From Actinopolymorpha alba DSM 45243 (GTDB taxonomy: Bacteria; Actinomycetota; Actinomycetes; Propionibacteriales; Actinopolymorphaceae), in assembly GCF_000373925.1 (NCBI RefSeq), contig NZ_KB892790.1, forward strand, positions 62,436 through 126,435: a stretch of 64,000 nt of DNA, in the 5' to 3' direction. Position numbers and translations under genes: made by a program. Below are positions 45,034-54,229 of the stretch, one piece after another. The notes beneath the pieces are model-generated. The model was not told the origin of the DNA, did not search any database, and worked only from the letters and a program-made list of their open reading frames with translations. Position 1 is the stretch's first letter. Every line of letters begins with the position of its first letter.

Positions 45034-46349
45034 CGGGTTGCCTCCTTCTGGCGACGTACGACGCTCGAACTGGCCAGCACCGACGGACGCTTTTGTCCTG
45101 AGGCGCTGTGGCCGGCCGCGCCGTCCTGCGGTGCGGGCTCTGGCCCCGCCGGTTGTGCGTACTCCTGGCCAGGACGTGGTAGGGAGTCGAGGACCGACTC
45201 ACCGCGAAGCGGAAGCCGGATAGTGAAGGTCGAACCTTCGCCCTCGACACTCCAGACCGCGACCGCGCCCCCGTGACTGGCGGCCACATGCTTGACGATG
45301 GAGAGACCGAGCCCGGTGCCGCCGGTTTCGCGACTGCGGGCCTGGTCGACGCGGTAGAAGCGTTCGAAGACCCGCTCCAGCTCGCGTTCGGGGATGCCGA
45401 CACCCTGGTCGCTGACGGCAAGCTCGACGAACGAAGTCGCGCCGTCAGCGTCGTCACCGACCGGATCGCTCCGGCGTACGTCCACCACGACGCGGGTGTG
45501 TTCGGGGCTGTAGCTCACGGCGTTCTCGACCAGGTTTCCGACCGCGATCACCAACTGCTGCTCGCTGCCGTGGACCACGAGATCCCGCTCGCCCGCGCGG
45601 ACGAGCGGGATGCTCTTGGACTGTGCGTCGACCCGGCAGCGGTCGAGGGCGGCGTCGACCACCGCGTCGAGTGAGACGGGGGACGCCTCCTCCACCGGGT
45701 CGTCTGCCTGGACGCGGGACAGCTCGATGATCTGCTGGACCAGGCGGGTCAGCCGGTCACTCTCGATCTGCATCCGGCCGGCGAATCTCTGGACGGCTTC
45801 GGGATCATCGGCGGCGTGCTGCACGGCCTCCGCCAGCAGGATCAGCGCACCGATCGGAGTCTTGAGCTCGTGGCTGACGTTGGCCACGAAGTCGCGGCGG
45901 ATCGCGTCGATACGGCGTTCCTTGGTGCGGTCCTCGACCAGAACGAGGATGAGCTGGCTCCCCACCGGCGCGACCCGTGCGGACACCGACACCACGTCAT
46001 GTCCGAATCGCCCGCGCTGGATCTCCAGGTCGCACTGCCGGATCTCACCGTCGCGCCGCACCTGGCGGACAAGATCGAGAACTTCGGAGACAACGATCCG
46101 GGAGCCGCGTACGATGCCCAACGACCAGGCGGGCGCGCTGGCCTGGCGTACGTCATCATGCGGACCGACAACGACCGCGGCAGAACGAAGCACTGCCAGG
46201 ACCTTGGCGACATCGGGGGGAACGGCTGGCTCCGGAAGCTCCGGACCCCGAGCCAGGTCCCGCTCGCTGTACCGGAACGCGAAGGCAGCCACTCCGCCGA
46301 TGGCAAGGCCCACCAGGCCACCCAGGGTGGCGGCGAGTGTCGCGTCCAC
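45030..46349 (-). CDS. senX3: Sensor histidine kinase SenX3
   Basis: The product has 439 residues from GTG 46349. It has one membrane helix (TLGGLVGLAIGGVAAFAF), a PAS-like region, the H-box (SHELKTPIG), the N-box (NLVENAVSYSP), the G1-box (DQGVGIPERE) and the G2-box (GTGLGLSIVKH). A disordered tail follows. SenX3 senses phosphate limitation through PhoU and the Pst transporter, and phosphorylates RegX3. The gene order senX3-regX3 and the divergent phoU agree with this role. Confidence 0.93.
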   Translation of the reverse strand: MDATLAATLGGLVGLAIGGVAAFAFRYSERDLARGPELPEPAVPPDVAKVLAVLRSAAVVVGPHDDVRQASAPAWSLGIVRGSRIVVSEVLDLVRQVRRDGEIRQCDLEIQRGRFGHDVVSVSARVAPVGSQLILVLVEDRTKERRIDAIRRDFVANVSHELKTPIGALILLAEAVQHAADDPEAVQRFAGRMQIESDRLTRLVQQIIELSRVQADDPVEEASPVSLDAVVDAALDRCRVDAQSKSIPLVRAGERDLVVHGSEQQLVIAVGNLVENAVSYSPEHTRVVVDVRRSDPVGDDADGATSFVELAVSDQGVGIPERELERVFERFYRVDQARSRETGGTGLGLSIVKHVAASHGGAVAVWSVEGEGSTFTIRLPLRGESVLDSLPRPGQEYAQPAGPEPAPQDGAAGHSASGQKRPSVLASSSVVRRQKEATR

Positions 46350-46422
46350 GTCCTCGATGGTAAGCCGCGTTTCGGGCCAGTGCTCCCATCCGGTCGGCCA
46401 TACGGCGATCCTGACGTCCAGA

Positions 46423-46444
46423 GTTCACCGTGTGTTCAGCGCTG
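46423..46444 (+). promoter_or_regulatory. PHO box (RegX3/PhoP-type direct repeat)
   Basis: Two 11-bp direct repeats, GTTCACCGTGT and GTTCAGCGCTG, follow one another; the first seven bases match the actinobacterial PHO-box unit GTTCACC. It lies 41 bases upstream of phoU and 74 bases upstream of senX3, so RegX3 probably regulates both and itself. Confidence 0.7.
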
Positions 46445-46484
46445 GCCTTCGCCCGGCCGCCCAGTATCGCCTACGGTGTTCGCT

Positions 46485-47138
46485 ATGCGAGACGCATTCC
46501 ACGAGCAGCTCGAACACCTGAACGACCGGCTGGTCGAGATGGCCAACCTGGTGGAGGTCGCGGTGCGGGAGGGCACGGCCGCGCTCCTCGATGCCGACGC
46601 CAGGCGGGCCGAGCGGGTGATCGCGGCCGACGCCCAGATCGACCGGTTGCAGACGCTCGTGGAAGAACGCACCTTCGAGCAGCTCGCCCTACAACAACCG
46701 GTGGCGAGCGATCTGCGTGCATTGGTCGCGGCTCTGCGGATGGTCGCCGACCTCGAGCGCATGGGCGACCTCGCCGAGCACATCGCGAAGATCGCCCGGA
46801 TGCGCTACCCCGAGTGCGCGATCCCGGACGAGCTCCGCGAGACCATCGCCCAGATGGGAACGGTCGCCGAGAACATGGTCCAGAAGGTCGCCAAGACCGT
46901 GGAGTCCTCCGACGTCAACCGCGCCGTCGACCTGGTGCAGGAGGACGACGAGATGGACCGGCTGCGGCGCTCCCTCTTCCACACCCTGCTCGACACGGAC
47001 TGGTCGCACGGCGTGGAGGCGGCAATCGACATCGCCCTGCTGGGCCGCTACTACGAACGCATCGCCGACCACGCCGTCTCCATGGCGCGCCGGGTCATCT
47101 ACCTCGTGACGGGTGACGTGCCCACGCACACCCGCTGA
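46485..47138 (+). CDS. phoU: Phosphate-signalling protein PhoU
   Basis: The product has 217 residues from ATG 46485 (MRDAFHEQLEHLNDRL). It forms two three-helix bundles with the PhoU metal motifs: RALVAALRMVADLERMGDLAEHI in the first half and ALLGRYYERIADHAVSMARR in the second (E-x3-D pattern). PhoU binds the phosphate transporter and the sensor kinase and keeps SenX3 inactive when phosphate is plentiful. It is divergent from senX3. Confidence 0.95.
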   Translation: MRDAFHEQLEHLNDRLVEMANLVEVAVREGTAALLDADARRAERVIAADAQIDRLQTLVEERTFEQLALQQPVASDLRALVAALRMVADLERMGDLAEHIAKIARMRYPECAIPDELRETIAQMGTVAENMVQKVAKTVESSDVNRAVDLVQEDDEMDRLRRSLFHTLLDTDWSHGVEAAIDIALLGRYYERIADHAVSMARRVIYLVTGDVPTHTR

Positions 47139-47245
47139 GCCCAGCGCCAGACAGCTAGCTGTGTCCTGACAACTCGGCTTTTCCGTGGAACGACGGAGAG
47201 GCGCCCCCGTGGAGCGCCTCTCCGTCAACCAACCCTTGCCGGGGC

Positions 47246-50200
47246 CTAGGACACCCTTGACAGGCGCGCCGCCTGGAACTCCTCCGCGCCCTGGTCCGCG
47301 ACGACCTGGCCGTCATGCACCGTCACGATCCGGTCGACCCAGCGCAGTGTCTGCGGCCGGTGCGCGATGACGATGGTCGTACGCCCGCTCGCCGCCTTCC
47401 GCATCGCCTGCTCGACCCGGCGTTCACTCTTGAGGTCAAGGTGCGAGGTGGCCTCGTCGAGGACGAGCACCCGCGGGTCGAGCACCAGAGCCCTGGCCAG
47501 GCAGAGCAACTGCCGCTGGCCCGCGGACAACGAGCGACCGCGTTCCTGGACCTCGTGCAGGTAGCCGCCGTCGAGCTGCGTGATGAAGTCGTGCGCGCCG
47601 ACAGCTCGGGCCGCCGCCTCCACCAGCTCATCCGACGCATCCGGCATGCCGTAGGCGATGTTGTCGCGGACGGTCCGCGAGAACATGAAGGGCTCCTGCG
47701 GCACGTAGCCGATGGCCTGGCGGTATTCCGACGGGTCGAACCTCGTCACCGGCGTACCGTCAACCTCGACCTGCCCGCCGGTCGCGTCGTAGAACCGCGT
47801 GATGACCTTGGCGATCGTCGACTTCCCGGCGCCGGTCTGGCCCACGAACGCGACGCGTTCGCCCGCGTCGATTCGCAGATCGGCCTCGCGCAAGGCGGGC
47901 TTGCGGGTGCCGTTGTACTGCAGGGTGACACCGTGGAGTTCGATGTTGCCGCGCAACTTACCTACCTGGGCAGGGACATCGGGCGTCGGGACGCTGACCT
48001 CCTCGGCCAGAAGCGCTGCGATCCGGGTGACACCGGTCTTCGCCCGCTGGTAGACGTCGAACACCGTCGCCATCTGCTGGATCGGCGCGAACGCCAACGC
48101 CAGGTAGAGCAGGAACGGCACCAGCTCGGCCACCCGCAGCTGCCCCGCGTCGATGAGCTGCCACCCGACCACCAGCGTGGTGGCCACCGTGAGGCCGGCG
48201 AGGAACTCGATGAACGCGACATAGATCGCGGTCGCGCGGTTGCTCGTCCGGCGGGCGACGTACTGCCGATCGGCGAGGCCACGGAAGTGCGCCAGGTTGG
48301 CGGCCTCCCGCCGGAACGCCTGTGTCACCGGCAGCACCGCGAGCGTCTCGTGCAGGTAGGTGTTGAGCGCCGAGTTGAGCTCGCGGGCCTGTTCGTACGC
48401 CGGCCCGACGACCCGGCGGTACCAGATCGTCGCGATCGTCGCCGGCGGGATCACCGCGAGGACGACGAGGGCCAGCGTCGGATTGAGGACGAGCAGGACC
48501 ACCGTCATGCCCGTGAACGTGACGATGGCGACCAACGCGTTCGTCAACCCGGCCTGGATCAACTCGGCCACCGCGTTGACGTCGGAGGTGAGCCGGGTCA
48601 TGATCCGGCCCGCGTGGGTCCGGTCGTAGTAGTCCATCCCGAGCCGCTGCAGATGGGCGAAAAGCCTTACCCGCAAGGCGTACAGGATGCGTTCGGTGGT
48701 GCGGGACGTGACGAAGTGCGTCGCCCAGACATCACCCCAGTCGATCAGTGCCACCACCCCGAACGCCGCGCAGGTGAGCAGCAGCAGGGACATCGACCGG
48801 TCACCGAGGGCCCCGTCGAGGCCCTTCTGGACGAGGAGCGGCCCGGCCAGGACGGCGAGCGCGTCCACCAGGAGCAGCACCAGACCCAGGATGATGGGCC
48901 ACCGCTGCGGGCGGACCATCTGCCACAGACGGAACCGCTCGTTCCGTGTCGACTCATGCGTGTCGTCCACGCCCACCTCGTCCGTTGCCGGCGGCAGTTC
49001 GGCGAGCGCGTGCAACAACTCCGGCGAGACGGGGTCACCGACCCGCGCACGGACGGGGTCGACCGGAGCGTCCGACGGCTGCCAGGCTTCGGGAGTGACC
49101 GTCGCCGCAAGGTCGGGTTGACGGTCGCCTGGCAGGTCCTCCGCATGGTCGGGCAGCTCTGACATCAGGTCCTGATAGAGCCTGGACCGGTCGAGGAGTT
49201 CCTCGTGCGTGCCCTGGTCGACGACTCGGCCGCCCTCGACCAGAATCACCCGGTCGGCGAGCTGGACGGTCGACTCGCGGTAGGCCACCACGATCACCGT
49301 ACGACCGTCAACAATCTCTTGCATCGCGTCGAGAATCCGGCGTTCGACATGGACGTCGACCGCGGACGTCGCGTCGTCGAGCACCAGGACGTCGGCGTCG
49401 GCCAGCAGGGCACGAGCAAGCGCGATCCGCTGCCGTTGGCCGCCCGACAGGCTGAGCCCCTCCTGGCCAACCTCCGTCTCGTAGCCCTCAGGCAGGCCGA
49501 CGATGAAATCGTGGATGGCGGCGATCTTCGCCACCTTCTCCACCTCGGCATCGGTCGCGTCCGAGCGGCCATAGGCGATGTTGTCCCGGATCGACCCCGA
49601 CAGCAGCATCGCCTCGTCGAACACGACGCTGACCCGGCGGCGCAGGTCGGCGAGCGGCAGGTCGCGGATGTCGACGCCGTCGAGCCGGACGCGGCCGTCC
49701 GTCACGTCCCGCAGGCGGGACACCAACTGCAGCGCCGTCGACTTCCCCGAGCCGGTCGGCCCGACGATGGCGACGGTCTCACCGGGGAGAACGTCGAGAC
49801 TGAAGCCGTTGAGGGCCCGCGGGCCTTCGGGGTACTTGAACGACACGTCCTCGAAGGACACGAACGCACCGCGTTCGACGTCGCCGCATTCAGCGCGGGG
49901 AAGCCGGCCGCGGTCACGCGGGTCGGCATCGCGACGCTGAACGCCCGGCGCCGGCTGCTCCGCGGCCAACCGCGCCGCGTCATCCTTGACGTACGGCTCG
50001 ACCGCGAACACCTCGGCGACCCGCTCCGTACCCGAGCGGGCCCGTGGCAGCAAGGTGAGCACCATCGCCAGCAGCCGGGCCGAACCGTTGAGGTCGGCAA
50101 GGTAGGCAAGGAAGGCGAAGAACGTTCCCACCGTGAGGTGACCGTTGAGGGCGAGCCAGCCACCCAGCATGAGCACCAGGACCTGACCGACCAGCGGCGA

Positions 50201-51196
50201 CGCCTGGAGGGTGGCGAGCAGGGGCGCGCGTTCGCGGATCGCCCGGACCCGCGAGCGGAACATCTGCGTCAACGACTCGATGAACCGCGTGAGCTCGGCT
50301 TGTTCCTGGCCGAAACCCTTCACGACCCGAACGCCGGTCATCGCCTCCTCGGCGACTGTCGTCATGTCGGCCTCGCGCTGCTGGCCGTCCCAGGAAGCGG
50401 CGTACACGCGCATGTGCATCCGCCGGGCGATCACGACCAGCGCGACGAGAATCCCGCACAACACCAAGGCCAGCAGGGGTGACAGCAGCGCCATGATGAC
50501 CAGCGCCAGCACCACCTGAAGGACGGTGCCGAGCACAGGCGGCAGCAGACCCACCGCCTGCTGGATGAGGACGAGATCGGAGTTGACCCGGGCAACCAAC
50601 TGGCCGCTCTGCATGCGTTCGTGCGCGGCCGCGTCAAGGCGCTGTAGATGGGCGTAAAGGTCGTCGCGGATGTCGTTCTGGACGTGGATGCTCAGCCGGC
50701 CGCCGGCCTCACGCCACAGACCGCTGGTGACGGCCCGGAGGAGGACGATCGCGACGAGCGCCGCCACCCAGGGCAGGACCGGCTGGGTGTGGGCGATGAT
50801 CGCGTCATCGACCACCACCTTCTGCAGCAACGGTGCGCTGACCAGCGCCGCGGTCCACACGGCGGCCGCGACGAGCGACAGAACGAGCGCCTGTCTGTGC
50901 CGCCCGAGGTACGGCGAGAGCCAGCGCAACCAGCCCTTGACAGGAGGGTTCGAGTCCGGCGTCGCTTCACCAGCAGGCGGGTCTTCCTGCGTTCGTTTGC
51001 TGTTGTTGGTCGAGAGGCGAGTGGTACGAGGTGATGGGATGGTGGAATTCGAGCGGGCATGGGTATGAGCCCGTGACGGGAACACGGTAGGACTTTCCCA
51101 CCGACGGTGGTGATGAAGGTGTGTCGGGAAGAACCCACGCACGGATGCCCCCACCGACGGCGAGGTTGGTCCGAAGCCGAGCCCACGGCGAGACAA
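47246..51196 (-). CDS. Fused two-half ABC exporter with one degenerate nucleotide site
   Basis: The product is up to 1316 residues in the order TMD-NBD-TMD-NBD, with six helices per membrane domain (about 100-380 and 765-1050). NBD1 has Walker A 479-487 and LSGGQ 583-587, but the catalytic Glu is D608, the H-loop His is Y639 and the Q-loop glutamine position is D527. NBD2 is canonical at Q1167, E1248 and H1279, with LSAGQ at 1223-1227. The pairing therefore gives one degenerate and one full ATP site, as in heterodimeric drug and lipid exporters, here fused. Residues 1-85 are low complexity and the true start may be GTG 51085. The substrate is unknown. Confidence 0.9.
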   Translation of the reverse strand: MSRRGLGFGPTSPSVGASVRGFFPTHLHHHRRWESPTVFPSRAHTHARSNSTIPSPRTTRLSTNNSKRTQEDPPAGEATPDSNPPVKGWLRWLSPYLGRHRQALVLSLVAAAVWTAALVSAPLLQKVVVDDAIIAHTQPVLPWVAALVAIVLLRAVTSGLWREAGGRLSIHVQNDIRDDLYAHLQRLDAAAHERMQSGQLVARVNSDLVLIQQAVGLLPPVLGTVLQVVLALVIMALLSPLLALVLCGILVALVVIARRMHMRVYAASWDGQQREADMTTVAEEAMTGVRVVKGFGQEQAELTRFIESLTQMFRSRVRAIRERAPLLATLQASPLVGQVLVLMLGGWLALNGHLTVGTFFAFLAYLADLNGSARLLAMVLTLLPRARSGTERVAEVFAVEPYVKDDAARLAAEQPAPGVQRRDADPRDRGRLPRAECGDVERGAFVSFEDVSFKYPEGPRALNGFSLDVLPGETVAIVGPTGSGKSTALQLVSRLRDVTDGRVRLDGVDIRDLPLADLRRRVSVVFDEAMLLSGSIRDNIAYGRSDATDAEVEKVAKIAAIHDFIVGLPEGYETEVGQEGLSLSGGQRQRIALARALLADADVLVLDDATSAVDVHVERRILDAMQEIVDGRTVIVVAYRESTVQLADRVILVEGGRVVDQGTHEELLDRSRLYQDLMSELPDHAEDLPGDRQPDLAATVTPEAWQPSDAPVDPVRARVGDPVSPELLHALAELPPATDEVGVDDTHESTRNERFRLWQMVRPQRWPIILGLVLLLVDALAVLAGPLLVQKGLDGALGDRSMSLLLLTCAAFGVVALIDWGDVWATHFVTSRTTERILYALRVRLFAHLQRLGMDYYDRTHAGRIMTRLTSDVNAVAELIQAGLTNALVAIVTFTGMTVVLLVLNPTLALVVLAVIPPATIATIWYRRVVGPAYEQARELNSALNTYLHETLAVLPVTQAFRREAANLAHFRGLADRQYVARRTSNRATAIYVAFIEFLAGLTVATTLVVGWQLIDAGQLRVAELVPFLLYLALAFAPIQQMATVFDVYQRAKTGVTRIAALLAEEVSVPTPDVPAQVGKLRGNIELHGVTLQYNGTRKPALREADLRIDAGERVAFVGQTGAGKSTIAKVITRFYDATGGQVEVDGTPVTRFDPSEYRQAIGYVPQEPFMFSRTVRDNIAYGMPDASDELVEAAARAVGAHDFITQLDGGYLHEVQERGRSLSAGQRQLLCLARALVLDPRVLVLDEATSHLDLKSERRVEQAMRKAASGRTTIVIAHRPQTLRWVDRIVTVHDGQVVADQGAEEFQAARLSRVS

Positions 51197-52233
51197 GGCG
51201 CCACCGCATCAAGCGAGCCACCCGCCGAAATCCGTTCACCCGCGAAGAGGCCGTGTGTTCCCACTCCCCGACGTCAACGCGCCCTGGCACTAACCATAAC
51301 CAGGCAAGGAACGGTTGACATGTGGCGACAACGCAGTCGCGACGGGGTTGGTTGCCCTGCTGTCGTGGGCTCGTGGCCTGACCACGAGAACGGATTGACC
51401 GATGAAGCTCGCCCGTATCCGGCGGTTCCCTATCCCGCACTGGGCTCTAGGCACCCGTGCAGGGAATTCCTGTCACAGAAGGGACGGGAAGAAGTACGCG
51501 GGAACGCGCGGGTAGTGTCGGACGACGGGTCGGTTGGCGAGATCTTTACGGAGCGTCCGATGTGACGCTTGCATGGCGCGCACGCACCTCGACTGCAGCT
51601 GTGGGCGGGCAAGAAGAGCTGGACTACATCGTCCCTTGGTGTACGAGGCTAGCCCCGCCCGACGTGGTCCGCGACCGCTTTCCACATCTTGGACGGTGGT
51701 GGTTCCGGCCCACACGGACGCGAAATCACCTGGCCTGCCTCGCACACTCAAACGTCTGACGCCTTGCGCCGGTTGCGTACCGATCCCAAGTTTTTCGATC
51801 CGGCGCTACCACCAGCCGTCCGGGTGAATCTCCCGCCACCTGGCCTCCGATGAACTGGTCGTCGCGTCCCTCGAACCTGCCGACGAACGCCGCACCCGCG
51901 CCAGGGAAGCGATTTCCCTGCAACGGAGTTTGAGGTTCCCCCCGGGGTGGCGAGCACAACCTCCCCGGTCGCGGTGCGGCGAGGCCGGAAGCTTCCGCAC
52001 CGGACACAGTTGTCGGGTCCGCCGCACCTGATCGCGCGGGTCCTGGACAGTTACTGCATGTTGATCTTGAATTGGTCGCCAGTCGCCCGGTTCGTGAGAC
52101 AACTGGCCGCCGCGGGGGCAGGCCCAGAGCAGTGGAGCTTTTCCGTTGCTCCGCATGGGGAAATGCTCCACTGTCTTGCCCGCTTGGTCACATAGCGCCG
52201 AGATCTCTTCCTCGTGGTGGCCCGCGCATCCGT

Positions 52234-52307
52234 GAAGTTGATCAACGGTGCCGACTTCGGGCGTTCACGGCTGCGGGTGTCCGGTTCGGCCGCCGTTGAT
52301 CAACTTC
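52234..52307. repeat. Inverted repeat with TTGATCAA core
   Basis: GAAGTTGATCAACGG (52234-52248) and its exact reverse complement (52293-52307) are separated by 44 bases. Each arm contains the short palindrome TTGATCAA. It lies in the gene-free stretch downstream of gpmA. The AAGTTGATCA part also occurs in the repeats at 24587 and 53847. Confidence 0.7.
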
Positions 52308-52390
52308 GCTCGACCGGATCCAGCGGAACCCCGCCCAAGGCGAGGGGTATTGAAGAAGCCTCCAGGGTCACCCCTCGACCGCCGGTCTTT

Positions 52391-52435
52391 GGACAGGAAA
52401 TGGGACGCCCCTTAGAGGTAGGACGTCCCATGTCC
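52391..52435 (-). terminator. Hairpin downstream of gpmA
   Basis: TGGGACG (52401-52407) pairs with CGTCCCA (52424-52430), and GGACA/TGTCC extend the stem past a bulge. It is about 90 bases after the end of the leftward gpmA. No T-run follows, so it is only a candidate terminator. Confidence 0.4.
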
Positions 52436-52521
52436 TCTCTCGCCAAGCTAGGAGTGGCCCGGGGCACCGTCAAGGAAACGGGTGACCGGCAGCGGACTGC
52501 GCCTCAGTAGCGGACCGTGGC

Positions 52522-53280
52522 TCAGCGGCGGCCTTGGTTCTTGACCGCCTCGATCGCGGCCGCGGCGGCCTCTGGGTCGAGGTACTCCCCGCCGACCTTG
52601 ACCGGACGCAGCTGCTCGTCCAGCTCGTAGAGCAGCGGGATCCCCGTTGGGATGTTGAGACCGATGACCGCCTCGTCGCTCATGTCGTCGAGGTGCTTGA
52701 CCAGCGCCCGCAGCGAGTTGCCGTGCGCGGCGATCAACACCGTCTGGCCGCGCCGCAGGTCGGGGACGATCGCGTCGTACCAGTACGGCAGCATCCGCGC
52801 CACGACGTCGGCCAGGCACTCCGTGCGCGGCCGCAGCTCCGGCGGCAGGTCGGCGTAGCGCGGGTCGCCCGCCTGCGAGAACTCCGAGTCGTCCTCGATC
52901 GGCGGCGGCGGCGCGTCATAGGAACGCCGCCAGGTCATGAACTGGTCCTCGCCGAACTGCTCCAGCGTCTGCTTCTTGTCCTTGCCCTGCAGGGCGCCGT
53001 AGTGGCGCTCGTTGAGCCGCCAGCTCCGGCGTACGGGCAGCCAGTGCCGGTCACAGGTGTCGAGCGCGATCTCGGCGGTGCGGATCGCCCGGCGCAGCAC
53101 GGAGGTGTGCAGGACATCGGGCAGGATGCCACGCTCACGGAGCAGCTCGCCACCGCGGCGCGCCTCGGCCTCGCCGGTCGCGGACAGGCCCACATCGACC
53201 CAGCCGGTGAAGAGATTCTTGGCGTTCCACTCGCTCTCGCCGTGACGGAGGAGGATCAGACGGTATGGGGCGGCACTCAT
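52522..53280 (-). CDS. gpmA: 2,3-bisphosphoglycerate-dependent phosphoglycerate mutase
   Basis: ATG 53280 ([19 protein letters not shown]) gives 252 residues. It interconverts 3- and 2-phosphoglycerate in glycolysis. Visible: phospho-histidine H13 in [36 protein letters not shown], and the second catalytic His in [16 protein letters not shown]. The length is normal. The larger neighbourhood mshA-ybjN-gpm and senX3-regX3 is typical of actinobacteria, though an ABC gene and a thioesterase gene interrupt it here. Confidence 0.95.
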   Translation of the reverse strand: MSAAPYRLILLRHGESEWNAKNLFTGWVDVGLSATGEAEARRGGELLRERGILPDVLHTSVLRRAIRTAEIALDTCDRHWLPVRRSWRLNERHYGALQGKDKKQTLEQFGEDQFMTWRRSYDAPPPPIEDDSEFSQAGDPRYADLPPELRPRTECLADVVARMLPYWYDAIVPDLRRGQTVLIAAHGNSLRALVKHLDDMSDEAVIGLNIPTGIPLLYELDEQLRPVKVGGEYLDPEAAAAAIEAVKNQGRR

Positions 53281-53341
53281 GGGCTCGACTCTACCGAGCG
53301 CCGCGTGGACACCCCGCCACCGGAAGGCTTGACTGGGCGGC

Positions 53342-53851
53342 GTGACCGAACGCTCGCACGAACCCTCGCTCGACCCATCGCTTCCGGCGGACCCCGAGGC
53401 GCTGCTGGCGCTCGGCCGCGAACTCCTCGTCGCCCAGCCGTTCAGCGTGCTTGTCGGCGCGAGCCTGGATGCGTTCAAACCGGGGTACGCCGAACTCTCG
53501 CTGCCGCTGACGCCCCAGCTGCTCCAGCAGTTCGGGCAGGCGCACGGCGGTGTCCTGAGCTACCTTGCCGACAACGCGATGACGTTCGCCGGCGGCTCCG
53601 TCCTGGGACCGTCGGTGGTGACGGCGGGATACACGATCAACTACCTGCGTCCCGCCTTCGGCCCGCGCCTGGTCGCCACCGCCTATGTGGTGAACGCCGG
53701 ACAGCGGCTCGCGGTCACCCGCTGCGAGATCCTTTCGCTCGGCGAAGAGCGGGAGGTCGAATGCGCTGTCGCCCAGGGCACGATCGCCACCCTCAACGGC
53801 CGGCCGGAGCGGGGTTCAGCATCAGTTCGCGATCCTCGAGCTGGTTCATGA
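53342..53851 (+). CDS. PaaI-family thioesterase
   Basis: The product has 169 residues from GTG 53342. The hot-dog fold is shown by [20 protein letters not shown], then [20 protein letters not shown], where the aspartate in ADNAMT is the usual catalytic acidic residue, and [19 protein letters not shown]. It should hydrolyse acyl-CoA esters. The end of the gene lies inside a 26-bp inverted repeat, so the last residues and the hairpin overlap. Confidence 0.85.
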   Translation: MTERSHEPSLDPSLPADPEALLALGRELLVAQPFSVLVGASLDAFKPGYAELSLPLTPQLLQQFGQAHGGVLSYLADNAMTFAGGSVLGPSVVTAGYTINYLRPAFGPRLVATAYVVNAGQRLAVTRCEILSLGEEREVECAVAQGTIATLNGRPERGSASVRDPRAGS

Positions 53852-53914
53852 TCAACTTGCAGAAATCGCCCAGACTTTGCGCGAAACGTGGGCGATTTCT
53901 GCAAGTTGATCATG
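53847..53914. repeat. Perfect 26-bp inverted repeat across the thioesterase stop
   Basis: Arms 53847-53872 and 53889-53914 are exact reverse complements with a 16-base loop. The core CATGATCAACTTGCAGAAAT is the same unit as at 24587-24665. The left arm includes the thioesterase stop codon. Long stems right at a gene end suggest an RNA hairpin that ends or protects the transcript. Confidence 0.85.
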
Positions 53915-53976
53915 GTCCGGTTCCCCGCTCAACCAGATCCAGCAACCTCTCCGGCGCCAGAGATCTTGAATAGGCC
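53891..53976. repeat. Dispersed repeat, second copy of the 24587 element
   Basis: After the hairpin arm this stretch goes on to match 24587-24665: the TTGATCATGGTCCGGTTCC part is identical, followed by the same spaced pattern of GATCCA, CAACC, CTCCGG and CCAGAG. The rest of the spacer to 54229 has one weak open frame (from ATG 54005) that I do not call a gene. Confidence 0.7.
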
Positions 53977-54229
53977 CACCATCCGCAGCGGCAAGGTGTA
54001 CGCCATGTGGGGCATCGACGGCCTGACGCGCCAATTCCTCACCATGCAAGGCGAATCGGGCGCGCTTCGTGGGGAGATGCCGCGGGAGGTCGCACCCGTC
54101 TCGGATGGCGTACACCCGATCGTTCCGGATACTGAGAAGCCGGAGGGCAACCCCGAGTTGCCATAGGAATGTCGGCTAAGAGACCGAGAAACCTCTGGCA
54201 ACTCGGCATGACGGAGACGAGGCGGGGAC

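Larger units (their letters stand above)
51197..52521. other. 1.3-kb stretch without a convincing gene
   Basis: Open frames exist on both strands but none has a family sign, a good ribosome site and even third-position GC together. Two hairpins near the right end (52234-52307, 52391-52435) are listed separately. This is by far the longest empty stretch near housekeeping genes and could hide an RNA or a very decayed gene. Confidence 0.45.

Noticed and set aside
51121-51565. Rightward frames at the start of the ABC exporter spacer
   Set aside because: They have no family sign, uneven codon use and no ribosome site. Part is antisense to the exporter's low-complexity start.
54005-54166. A 53-residue frame after the thioesterase repeat
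   Set aside because: It has no ribosome site and no family resemblance, and it lies inside a repeat-rich spacer.
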